39,817 nucleotides of DNA. Source: an uncultured Lachnospiraceae bacterium (GTDB lineage Bacteria > Bacillota > Clostridia > Lachnospirales > Lachnospiraceae). Position 1 is the first letter of the stretch. Every line of letters starts with the position of its first letter. Of this stretch, positions 32,874-39,817 are shown piece after piece. The position numbers were made by a program, and so were the translations under genes. The notes under the pieces were generated by a model, which worked only from the letters and a program-made list of their open reading frames with translations, did no database searches and was not told the origin of the DNA. The stretch spans positions 115,883-155,699 of the forward strand of contig CAJTXP010000004.1 in assembly GCA_910583615.1 (NCBI GenBank), written 5' to 3'.

Positions 32874-35198
32874 TTATGTCATGAGCCGAATCCGCTTTGA
32901 CGGTTCATAGAGAGACAGGACGGTCGACAGGATCAGCAGAATCAGTACCGCCAGAAGTTCCGGCACTGGTATCGTCCAGGGATCGCCCCACCGGGAAGTC
33001 ACCATGATCCGAAACAGAAACCGATGGAGTAGAAGGCCTGCAGGCACGCCTGACAGGATACCGAAGAACAGATACGTACCTGCTTCTGCCGCCGTCATCT
33101 TAAGGATCTGCGTCCGGCTCATGCCGATGGCATACAGGCTTTTGTACTGCTTCATCCGTGCAGACACACTCATGGACATGCTGTTGATAATATGAAACGC
33201 CGAAATCATAAGGATCAGGATCAGAAACCCGTACAGAAACAGCAGGAAGGCATAATAAGCGCCCATGACTTCCATATTTCTCATGCGCCGGTCTGAAAAC
33301 AGAACGCCGTCGCCTGCAAGAGCTCTCAGTTCTTCGGCATCTTCATCCGTAGTCCCGCGCCGCACCTGAACATCGATGATGGTATAGCCGCTTTCTTCTG
33401 TCAGCTTCTGAAAAAGTTCTTCCGAACAGAATACCGTCTCTGTGCCTGGTTCTTCATCAAAGGGATGGTATCCAAGGACTCCTGATATCGGCAGTTCCCA
33501 TGTCCCGCTTCCGGTAAAAAGCGTGATCCGGTCTCCGGGATTTACAGAAGCGTTTTCCTGACAGGACATCAGGACCGAATCGCCTTTTGGAATCTCCTCC
33601 GTTGTACCGGCAGACAGCTCCTTCTCTGCCCATCGAAGCTGATTCTCTTCATAAGAGACCAGCATCACTTTTCCCTTCTGTCCGTTCCGCTCTGCTTCCA
33701 CCTCATAGGCAAAGCTCCTTCCATATACCCGTTTGACCGCCGGATGATCTCTTAATTTCTCTGCAAGCGCAGGAGGGATCGAACAGGTATTGTCCGGGCT
33801 GACCATGGAGAGATCCGGCGTTTCCGGCCGTAAAGGCGTCAGTGCATGATTCATGAAAGCATGAAGCGTGCAAAAGGACAGGAACAGAACGATCCCGAAC
33901 GCAAAAGAACCGGACATGAGAAGGAGGTTCTTAAGGCTGCCCTTTGCATGATGGATACCAAGCGCCGTCTCCACACAAAGCCCTCGGGTATCTGCTGCAT
34001 GCTTTGCCGCATATACCGTTCCTGCATTGCCGGAAACGGCGGTCAGCGGGGAAACTCTGGACGCTCTCTTTGCCGGTGCCCGTGCAGCCAGCAGTACGGC
34101 TGCAATGCCGATTCCTGTACCGGCCGCAATGCCGATCCAGCTGATGCCGAAAACCGGCAGATCTCCGAAAAATCCGGAACTGATAAAGCGAAGCAGCGCG
34201 CACAGCCCCCAGATCACCACGGTACCTGTCAGAAGCGCGGCGGGAATCGCCGCTTTGCACCATCCAAGAGCCTCCTTTCGGACAAATTCCGCCACCTGAG
34301 CCGGAGTCGCTCCAAGACACCGCAGGACCCCGAAGAATTCTGTTCTCTGCGCCACGCTGCTGTTCAGGCTGCCGGTAATCATCAGAATGCCTGCAACCGC
34401 TACCAGCCCGGCGATCACGGATACCACCAGATAAAGCTGCATCAGATACGAGTCGTTGCTCTGGAAACGCAGACCCAGAAGCAGCGCATTCTGTCCTACC
34501 TGTTCCCCGGAAATGTCCATCTGCTCACAGATCGCCCGGATTGCTCTCTGGATCCTTAAGAAAGGCAGAAACTGTACATAGACAACGCTTTCGGTTGTGT
34601 CCGGGTCTTCCGTCAGGAACATATCCCTGTAAGTTTCCAGATTGACAAATACGCCGAAAGCATCCGCCTTTGTCAGCATGGAAGTGGTATGGACAAATCC
34701 GCTGATTGTAAAGACCAGCGGCGTGCCGTCCGGCGAGGTAATCGTAATTTCATCTCCGCAGGAAAGATGCAGCCTTTTCTTTATGCTGTCAGAACATACA
34801 ATGTCCCTTTCTCCCTGCGGAAAAGTTCCTTCCATAATTTCAGCAGCAGGCAGCATTTCCGCCAGCGCTTCGTCAAATCCGCAGATAACCGTCTGTGCTC
34901 CTTCGATCTGCCATGCCTCATCCAGCCGATAGTTTCTCGCATCATATCGGGCGCATGCCCCTATTTCCGGTCTTGCGGCGAGCATCGCCGCCTGTTCATC
35001 CGAGAGGCCTTTAAATACCGCGTGCCAGCTTCCGTCTTTCTGAATCGCCTGGATCTCCTGACTCTGGATTGACATATCCGCCATGCCAAAAAGTCCCATG
35101 ATCAGGAGGGCAGACAGGAAAATACAGATCCTTGTCATACGGCTCTGTCTTCTGTTCACCTTTGCCTGAATGGCAATCAGGTCAAGATATTTTCTCAT
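32874..35198 (-). CDS. MacB/FtsX-type ABC transporter permease
   Basis: The 774-residue membrane protein has a first helix (about 24-44) followed by a large extracytoplasmic domain. A core of helices at about 255-280, 305-335 and 340-370 comes next. A second half repeats the layout, with a helix at about 425-445, another external domain, and three C-terminal helices (from about 650). This duplicated FtsX arrangement is typical of permeases for antimicrobial peptides or lipoprotein-type substrates. Its ATG overlaps the ATPase stop as ATGA. The adjacent two-component system and MATE gene suggest a detoxification role, which is inference. Confidence 0.88.
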   Translation of the reverse strand: MRKYLDLIAIQAKVNRRQSRMTRICIFLSALLIMGLFGMADMSIQSQEIQAIQKDGSWHAVFKGLSDEQAAMLAARPEIGACARYDARNYRLDEAWQIEGAQTVICGFDEALAEMLPAAEIMEGTFPQGERDIVCSDSIKKRLHLSCGDEITITSPDGTPLVFTISGFVHTTSMLTKADAFGVFVNLETYRDMFLTEDPDTTESVVYVQFLPFLRIQRAIRAICEQMDISGEQVGQNALLLGLRFQSNDSYLMQLYLVVSVIAGLVAVAGILMITGSLNSSVAQRTEFFGVLRCLGATPAQVAEFVRKEALGWCKAAIPAALLTGTVVIWGLCALLRFISSGFFGDLPVFGISWIGIAAGTGIGIAAVLLAARAPAKRASRVSPLTAVSGNAGTVYAAKHAADTRGLCVETALGIHHAKGSLKNLLLMSGSFAFGIVLFLSFCTLHAFMNHALTPLRPETPDLSMVSPDNTCSIPPALAEKLRDHPAVKRVYGRSFAYEVEAERNGQKGKVMLVSYEENQLRWAEKELSAGTTEEIPKGDSVLMSCQENASVNPGDRITLFTGSGTWELPISGVLGYHPFDEEPGTETVFCSEELFQKLTEESGYTIIDVQVRRGTTDEDAEELRALAGDGVLFSDRRMRNMEVMGAYYAFLLFLYGFLILILMISAFHIINSMSMSVSARMKQYKSLYAIGMSRTQILKMTAAEAGTYLFFGILSGVPAGLLLHRFLFRIMVTSRWGDPWTIPVPELLAVLILLILSTVLSLYEPSKRIRLMT

Positions 35199-35878
35199 GC
35201 CTGCGTCCCTCCCAGATCCTTAAATTTTCCATCCCGTACCCTGAATACCCGATCCACGGAAGAGGTCAGCTGCATATTATGAGTAATCATCAGCACTGTC
35301 TGCTGATAATGCCTGGATGCTTTCAGGAGCAGATCCATCACATCCTGGCTGCTTTTGGAATCCAGATTTCCGGTGGGCTCGTCAGCAAGAACCAGCATTG
35401 GCCTTGTGATCATGGCACGGCCAATGGCAACCCGCTGCTGCTGTCCTCCGGATAACTGTCCGGGCAGATGATGTCTCCGGTCTTTCAGTCCCAGAAGCTC
35501 CAGCAGTTCCTCCACTCTCTCCCGTTTTGGTTTCTGATGATCCAGAAGCAGCGGAAAGATCATGTTCTGTTCCACATCCAGTTCTTCGATCAGATGAAAC
35601 GCCTGAAAGATAAACCCGATATTCCTCCTTCGAAACAGGGTACGCTGATTTTCTTTCATGTCGAACAGATCGGTCCCATCCAGCCGGATGCTGCCTGAAG
35701 TGGGCGTATCCAGTGCTCCGATGCAGTTTAAGAGCGTACTCTTTCCGGAGCCGGACTCTCCCACCACTGCTGCAAATTCTCCCCTGTTCATGGAAAAGGA
35801 CACATTCTGCAGGGCTTTTACAGCGGTTTCACCTGTTCCGTATACTTTACATAATTTTTGTACCTGCAACAGTTCCAT
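35195..35878 (-). CDS. ABC transporter ATP-binding protein (MacB/LolD-like)
   Basis: The 227-residue ATPase has Walker A GESGSGKS (40-47), Q-loop FIFQAFHLI, ABC signature LSGGQQQR, Walker B MLVLADEPTGNLD and H-loop ITHN. It belongs to the MacB/LolD class that pairs with FtsX-type permeases, in agreement with the next gene. I start at 35878, where GGAAGG precedes the ATG and the sequence MELLQVQKLCKVY fits the family. The longer frame lies in the 185-base gap after the kinase gene, which holds a hairpin and a possible promoter. Confidence 0.93.
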   Translation of the reverse strand: MELLQVQKLCKVYGTGETAVKALQNVSFSMNRGEFAAVVGESGSGKSTLLNCIGALDTPTSGSIRLDGTDLFDMKENQRTLFRRRNIGFIFQAFHLIEELDVEQNMIFPLLLDHQKPKRERVEELLELLGLKDRRHHLPGQLSGGQQQRVAIGRAMITRPMLVLADEPTGNLDSKSSQDVMDLLLKASRHYQQTVLMITHNMQLTSSVDRVFRVRDGKFKDLGGTQA

Positions 35879-35990
35879 GGTATTACACCTTCCTTTCTGT
35901 AATGCTGCCGGACCGCCTCTAAAACCGCCTTGTCTGAAACCGGCCATTTCTTCAGGCCCTGGCAGTCTGCCGCTTTACTGTCTGAGTGTA

Positions 35991-36042
35991 ACAGACGGAT
36001 CTTACATTTCGGTGAAAGAAAGCTTGCGTTTTCGTAAGCTTT
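35991..36042 (-). terminator. Hairpin after the histidine kinase gene and possible ABC promoter
   Basis: Twenty-one bases past the kinase stop, AAAGCTTACG pairs with CGCAAGCTTT around an AAAA loop (36019-36042, one mismatch), followed by TCTTTCACC. This is a plausible weak terminator. Just downstream TACACT could be a -10 box without a good -35, set inside a small palindrome GTCTG/CAGAC (35980-35996). This would fit an activator-dependent promoter for the ABC pair. Both readings are tentative. Confidence 0.4.
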
Positions 36043-36063
36043 GGCAAACCATGCGGACGGGCA

Positions 36064-37308
36064 TCAGGCCGGACTGCTGTCCTGTAACAAAAAGGAGACG
36101 GCAAATGTACTTCCTTCTCCCACCCGGCTCCTGACAGACAGCGTCCCGTTCTGGCCTTCGATAATCGCTTTGGACAGGGAAAGTCCAAGTCCGACTCCCT
36201 GACGGTCACGGGAGCGGCCGCTTCGGTAAAAACGTCTGAATATACGGTGGATATCTTCCTGTGCGATTCCGCACCCATTATCCTCCACCGACAATCGAAT
36301 CATGGCAGGTGAACATTCCCAGAAGATCCGGACCACTCCGCCTTCTTCTGTATGATCCAGCGCATTTTTAATCAGGTTTCCCACTGCCTCCGCAGTCCAC
36401 GCCGGATCGCACAAAATCTTCGCCGCCGCATCGCCTTCTATTACGATATTTTTTCCTTCCCGTGCTGCCCGGATTCTCAGTTCTTCCGCTCCACGCAGTG
36501 CAAGCTCCCGGACGGAGATTTGTATTCTCTCAAAAGAGATCTGCCCTGCATCCAGCCTGGCAATCTTCAGAAGAGACTGGATCAGATTTTCCATACGCAT
36601 AAGCGATTGTGCAGATTTCTCTGCAAATGTCCGAACCGTGTCCGGTTGATCCGGTTCAGCTGCCATAATATCTGTATACATGGAAAGGGCCGCAAGAGGC
36701 GTTTTAATCTGATGGGAAATATCGGAGATCATGTCCTTTAAAAATTCTCTGGATGCAAGTTCCCCTTCATACCGGCTTCTCAGAGCCCTTGCAAGCTGAT
36801 CAATGGAAATAAACAGCCGGTATATACTCCCTCTCTGATCGCCCATTGGAAGATGTCCCGAAAAATCTCCTTCTGCAAAACGTTCGACCAGTTCAGCCGC
36901 CTGCTGATACAGTAGCTCTCTCCTTCGCATATACCGGATACTGCACCCGAAGAGAACTGCGCAGAAGGCCGCATGTAATAAAAGTACAGGAAAATATACA
37001 GAACCGGCAAAGCTCCTGAAAATGGGAAAAAACCAGACAGACGTCTGTTCCTGATGGCCGATCCGGAACAGAAAATCAGCAGCCTGTTCGGTAACTTCCA
37101 TACTGGAACAGGCTGCTGCGATCTTTGCCGCCGGTATGCCGTCTGCAAGCAGAGAAGAGACGATCTGCTGTTCTCGAAGAAATACAATATCTCTGAATTT
37201 CAGGAGCATGACATAGGCGGACAGGCAGGTAGAGCTCAGCAATAATGTGCAGAATACAGACAAAATTCCCAGATATCGACGGTTCTGCTTTTCCTGAAAA
37301 AAAATCAT
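36064..37308 (-). CDS. Sensor histidine kinase
   Basis: This is a membrane histidine kinase of the HisKA/HATPase type. The 414 residues have helices at about 12-34 and 102-126 around an external segment of about 67 residues. A HAMP-like linker follows, then the H-box SHQIKTPLAALS with His199. The ATP-binding domain carries N-box NLIKNALDHTEEGG, G1 DNGCGI, F-box IFRRFYRS and G2 GVGLGLSLSKAI. I start at 37308, in an ATGA overlap with the response-regulator stop and with AAGGAGG upstream. The external loop is longer than in BceS-type intramembrane sensors, so the kinase may sense its signal directly. Confidence 0.93.
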   Translation of the reverse strand: MIFFQEKQNRRYLGILSVFCTLLLSSTCLSAYVMLLKFRDIVFLREQQIVSSLLADGIPAAKIAAACSSMEVTEQAADFLFRIGHQEQTSVWFFPIFRSFAGSVYFPVLLLHAAFCAVLFGCSIRYMRRRELLYQQAAELVERFAEGDFSGHLPMGDQRGSIYRLFISIDQLARALRSRYEGELASREFLKDMISDISHQIKTPLAALSMYTDIMAAEPDQPDTVRTFAEKSAQSLMRMENLIQSLLKIARLDAGQISFERIQISVRELALRGAEELRIRAAREGKNIVIEGDAAAKILCDPAWTAEAVGNLIKNALDHTEEGGVVRIFWECSPAMIRLSVEDNGCGIAQEDIHRIFRRFYRSGRSRDRQGVGLGLSLSKAIIEGQNGTLSVRSRVGEGSTFAVSFLLQDSSPA

Positions 37309-38009
37309 GACGTTTCCTCCTTCCACTGGTATCCGAATCCGCGTACTGTAAGAAGACGAACCGGGCGGGACGGATGTTCTTCAATCTTTTCTCTGAGCCT
37401 GCGAATATGGACGGACAGCGTATTGTCATCTACAAAGCTTCCGCCGCTGTCCCACAGTTCGTTCAGAATCATTTCTCTTGTCAGAATGCGCCCCTTATTC
37501 CGAAGGAACAGGCAGAGCAGACGATACTCCATGGGAGTCAGAAGGAGCAGCTGCTCTTCCAGCCATACACGGTTTTCCGCCAGATGAATCCGAAGGTTTC
37601 CGGAACTTAAAATCTCTGTATTTTCCGGCGTTTTCCGTATTCCGCTTCGTCTGATCAGCGCCCGGATACGGGAGCACAATTCTCCCAGCCGAAATGGTTT
37701 GGTCAGATAATCATCCCCGCCGCAGTCCAGCCCCCGGATGATATTCAGCTCTTCGTCAGCTGCAGTGAGAAAGAGGATCGGAACCTGATTTCCGGAAGCG
37801 CGGATCTGCTCACAGATCTCATATCCGCTGCCGTCCGGAAGAGATACGTCCAAAAGGAGAAGATCATAATCATTACAGGTTCCTGACAACGCCGCCTCTG
37901 CCTCCCTGACGGTCCTGGCTACATCCAGTTCATAGCCTTCTTTTTTCAATGAGTAGGCCAGCCCGTCCACAAGGCTGATGTCATCCTCCAGTAAAAGCAG
38001 TCTTTTCAT
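37305..38009 (-). CDS. OmpR/PhoB-family response regulator
   Basis: The 234-residue regulator has a canonical receiver: acidic pair Asp9-Asp10, phosphoacceptor Asp54 (LLLLDVSLPDG), Thr82 and Lys104 (YLTKPF). Its C-terminal winged helix (about 132-230) includes LTPMEYRLLCLFLRNKGRILTRE and VDDNTLSVHIRRLREKI. I start at 38009 with GGGAGGG upstream. The longer frame would run into the MATE gene. It is translationally coupled to the kinase (ATGA), so they form a two-component pair. The ABC pair downstream and the MATE gene upstream are its likely targets by position. Confidence 0.94.
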   Translation of the reverse strand: MKRLLLLEDDISLVDGLAYSLKKEGYELDVARTVREAEAALSGTCNDYDLLLLDVSLPDGSGYEICEQIRASGNQVPILFLTAADEELNIIRGLDCGGDDYLTKPFRLGELCSRIRALIRRSGIRKTPENTEILSSGNLRIHLAENRVWLEEQLLLLTPMEYRLLCLFLRNKGRILTREMILNELWDSGGSFVDDNTLSVHIRRLREKIEEHPSRPVRLLTVRGFGYQWKEETS

Positions 38010-38037
38010 GAAATCCCTCCCTGCATACTTAACCCTG

Positions 38038-39417
38038 TCAGTTACTGTCAGCCGCCGTTTTCTTCCGTTCCAACTGCCGGAACATTCGCAGCAGAACCAC
38101 CGTGGCAGCTGCAGCAAGCACCACTTCCGCAGCAAACTGTGCAAATGCAAGTCCATAGAGAGGGAACAGCCAGTTCAGAATATACAGTGCCGGAATCTCC
38201 AGCACAATCTTGCGGAGAATGGCGAAAATCAGAGATTTTCGTCCCATGCCGCACGCCTGAAAAACGCCCACAGCCAGAAAATCCAGACACAGGAAAGGCA
38301 GCGCCAGGCACAAGCCGTGAAGAAAACGACTCCCGTATGCGATAATGCTTTCATTTTTCATGAACATGCTGATGAAAAAATCAGATCCCACATAATAACC
38401 GGCGGATATAAATGCCAGAAATGTGATCGAAATACTGGATGAGAAAATAACCGCTTTTTTCATGCGGGATGTATTGCCGCTGGCGTAATTGTAGCTGATC
38501 AGCGGCATCAGCCCCTGAGAAAGCCCAAGCGCCACATACATGGGAACCATGTTGATTTTCTGGGCAATCCCCATGGCAGCTACCGCATCGGACCCATAGA
38601 CGGAAGTAAAATTGTTAAGTACCGTCATACCCGTAACGTTCAGAAGATTTTGAATGGATGCCGGAACCCCGACGCCGCAGACATTGACAATGATTGAACG
38701 GTTCAGCTGAAACATGGACGGCTTTATGCACACAAAGGTTTTTCCGCGTTTTACATACAGAAGAATCAAAAAATATACGCATGCCGCGCAGTTGGATAAG
38801 AAGGTTGCCAGACCTGCACCTGCCGCTCCCATATTCAGTCCCCACGGAAGAATGAATACAGGATCCAGAACAATATTCAAAAGACATCCGCTCATGGTTC
38901 CGATGCTGGCATGAAGAGACGATCCTTCCGCCCTCACCAAATAGGCAAGAACGACGTTTAAGATAGCCGGAATTGCCCCGCAGGTGACGGTCCATTTCAG
39001 ATATTCTCCTGTGGCGGCCGACGTCTGCATATCCGAACCCAGTATGGTCAGAAGCGGATGACAAAACAGAGTAAACAGGATCGAAAATACGGCGCCGCTT
39101 ATGAGCGCGCAGTAAAAACCAAAGGCCGAACTTTTGTATACAGTATCATAATCTTTGCTGCCCAGTGCCCGGCTCATCATACTGGAGCTTCCTATGCCGA
39201 ACAGATTATTGACGGCATTAAAGGCCAGAAGCACCGGAGCCGCCAGCGCTACTGCCGCATTCTGTACTGGATCATTTACCATTCCCACAAAATAAGTATC
39301 CGCCAGATTATAGATAACCATGACCAGCGAACTGATAATCGTGGGCACGGACATTATCATAACTACTTTCGGGATCGGAGTCTCCTCAAATAAAACTGTT
39401 TTCGCTCTGTCTTCCAT
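38038..39417 (-). CDS. MATE-family efflux transporter
   Basis: This is a sodium- or proton-driven multidrug exporter of the MATE family (NorM/DinF-like). The product has about twelve membrane helices. Family marks are ETPIPKVVMIMSVPTIISSLVMVIYNLADTYFVG at the N terminus, GIGSSSMMSRALGSKDYD after the second helix, and the repeat of the same pattern in the second half (LGLSQGLMPLISYNYASGN). I start at 39417 (MEDRAKTVLFEE), with AGGAAG 10 bases upstream. An ATG at 39426 lies too near the site but is possible. It has its own promoter and is 28 bases before the response regulator. Confidence 0.92.
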   Translation of the reverse strand: MEDRAKTVLFEETPIPKVVMIMSVPTIISSLVMVIYNLADTYFVGMVNDPVQNAAVALAAPVLLAFNAVNNLFGIGSSSMMSRALGSKDYDTVYKSSAFGFYCALISGAVFSILFTLFCHPLLTILGSDMQTSAATGEYLKWTVTCGAIPAILNVVLAYLVRAEGSSLHASIGTMSGCLLNIVLDPVFILPWGLNMGAAGAGLATFLSNCAACVYFLILLYVKRGKTFVCIKPSMFQLNRSIIVNVCGVGVPASIQNLLNVTGMTVLNNFTSVYGSDAVAAMGIAQKINMVPMYVALGLSQGLMPLISYNYASGNTSRMKKAVIFSSSISITFLAFISAGYYVGSDFFISMFMKNESIIAYGSRFLHGLCLALPFLCLDFLAVGVFQACGMGRKSLIFAILRKIVLEIPALYILNWLFPLYGLAFAQFAAEVVLAAAATVVLLRMFRQLERKKTAADSN

Positions 39418-39464
39418 TCGAATCATACTTCCTTTCTCTTTCCTGAAATACAAATCACGCTTTT

Positions 39465-39493
39465 ATTGTAGCACGTCTCTGAACGCTTGTCAT
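39465..39493 (-). promoter_or_regulatory. Sigma-A promoter of the MATE gene
   Basis: On the minus strand ATGACA (39488-39493) and TACAAT (39465-39470) are 17 bases apart, about 47 bases before the chosen start. It is divergent from the tRNA promoter, from which it is separated by about 50 AT-rich bases. Confidence 0.7.
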
Positions 39494-39541
39494 GCGGAAC
39501 CAGTATTTTGCATTTCTTTTTATATTTCTTCAAATTTCATC

Positions 39542-39569
39542 TTGTTTTTTTTTATAAAAGTGCTATAAT
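39542..39569 (+). promoter_or_regulatory. Promoter of the tRNA-Val/tRNA-Ala genes
   Basis: TTGTTT (39542-39547) and a perfect TATAAT (39564-39569) are 16 bases apart, ending 9 bases before the first tRNA. The T-rich spacer is typical of strong stable-RNA promoters. Confidence 0.65.
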
Positions 39570-39578
39570 AATGGTCAT

Positions 39579-39652
39579 GGAAGCATAGCTCAGCCGGGAT
39601 GAGCGTTCGCCTCACACGCGAGAGGTCATGGGTTCGAGCCCCATTGCTTCCA
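39579..39652 (+). tRNA. tRNA-Val (anticodon CAC)
   Basis: The 74 bases fold into a full cloverleaf: acceptor GGAAGCA/TGCTTCC, D stem GCTC/GAGC, anticodon stem TTCGC/GCGAG with loop CTCACAC, and T arm ATGGG-TTCGAGC-CCCAT. The anticodon CAC reads GTG valine codons. The CCA end is not encoded (the gene ends ...TTCCATTT). Confidence 0.95.
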
Positions 39653-39665
39653 TTTTTCAAGAAAA

Positions 39666-39738
39666 GGGGCATTAGCGCAGTTGGGAGCGCGCAACATTCG
39701 CATTGTTGAGGCCGTGGGTTCGAATCCCATATGCTCCA
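39666..39738 (+). tRNA. tRNA-Ala (anticodon CGC)
   Basis: The 73 bases form a cloverleaf: acceptor GGGGCAT/ATGCTCC with a G3-U70 pair, the alanine identity element, and D stem GCGC/GCGC. The anticodon stem is CAACA/TGTTG with loop TTCGCAT, and the T arm is GTGGG-TTCGAAT-CCCAT. The anticodon CGC reads GCG. It lies 13 bases after tRNA-Val on the same probable transcript. CCA is not encoded. Bases 39739-39817 show no gene. Confidence 0.93.
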
Positions 39739-39817
39739 TAAGGCGGAAAAGCTTGTAAAATTACAATGTCATTAACTTAAGGAAAAGAACAATACCGAAT
39801 GTCTTTACACCCATTCA

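Noticed and set aside
36064..37308. BceS-type intramembrane-sensing kinase
   Set aside because: The segment between the two membrane helices is about 67 residues, much longer than the few residues typical of BceS.
38010..38156. Upstream in-frame extension of the response regulator
   Set aside because: It overlaps the MATE coding end, and the receiver domain starts exactly at the ATG at 38009 with GGGAGGG upstream.
1..39817. CRISPR array or prophage
   Set aside because: No evenly spaced direct repeats, cas genes, integrase or phage structural genes were seen. The repeats present are palindromic intergenic elements.

Overview
The window looks like the chromosome of an anaerobic Bacillota of the Lachnospiraceae type. 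The evidence is a core cluster running murE-priA-def-fmt-yugP-rsmB-rlmN-prpC-prkC-rsgA-rpe-thiN, a MurE with the meso-DAP signature DNPR, an RNase G-like gene preceded by the TIGR03960/TIGR03936 radical-SAM pair, a glnA followed by an ANTAR regulator gene, and AGGAGG-type ribosome binding sites. Every protein gene I accept lies on the minus strand, so the biological reading order runs from right to left. Only two tRNA genes (39579-39738) lie on the plus strand.

Layout in transcription order (right to left). (1) 39417-32874: a MATE exporter, an OmpR-type response regulator, its histidine kinase, and a MacB-like ABC transporter (ATPase plus FtsX permease), which together look like an envelope-stress or drug-export module. 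(2) 32847-24774: a glutamine and nitrogen block. An asnB-carA-carB operon is followed by a separately promoted glnA-ANTAR operon. Both operons start from near-consensus promoters, and each transcript opens with a small hairpin whose hexaloop has A at position 1 and G at position 4. That hairpin overlaps the 5' arm of an intrinsic terminator placed before the first gene. (3) 24551-19547: an NSS-family sodium symporter, a D,D-carboxypeptidase, a DUF2726 protein and a CBS-domain family II pyrophosphatase. (4) 19168-5822: the cell-wall, replication-restart, translation and Ser/Thr-phosphorylation cluster, from the murE promoter to thiN. (5) 5787-106: an unrecognised membrane protein, two radical-SAM-associated proteins, an RNase G-like enzyme and the ribosomal-protein protease Prp.

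The most interesting signals are two. First, glnA and asnB share a leader design (promoter, hexaloop hairpin, overlapping terminator), and the glnA operon encodes an ANTAR RNA-binding protein whose receiver-like domain seems to lack the phosphoacceptor aspartate. This predicts that the glutamine-making and glutamine-consuming operons are co-controlled by antitermination. Second, two ~200-nt palindromic MITE-like elements lie in opposite orientation at 19302-19500 and 24572-24771. They have matching terminal inverted repeats, at least one paired (compensatory) base change in the main stem, and likely target-site duplications. Smaller hairpin repeats occur near 46-92, 19245-19301 and 22952-23000.

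Where several in-frame starts exist I moved the start to the one with a ribosome binding site and family support. I made family assignments by reading motifs, without database searches.
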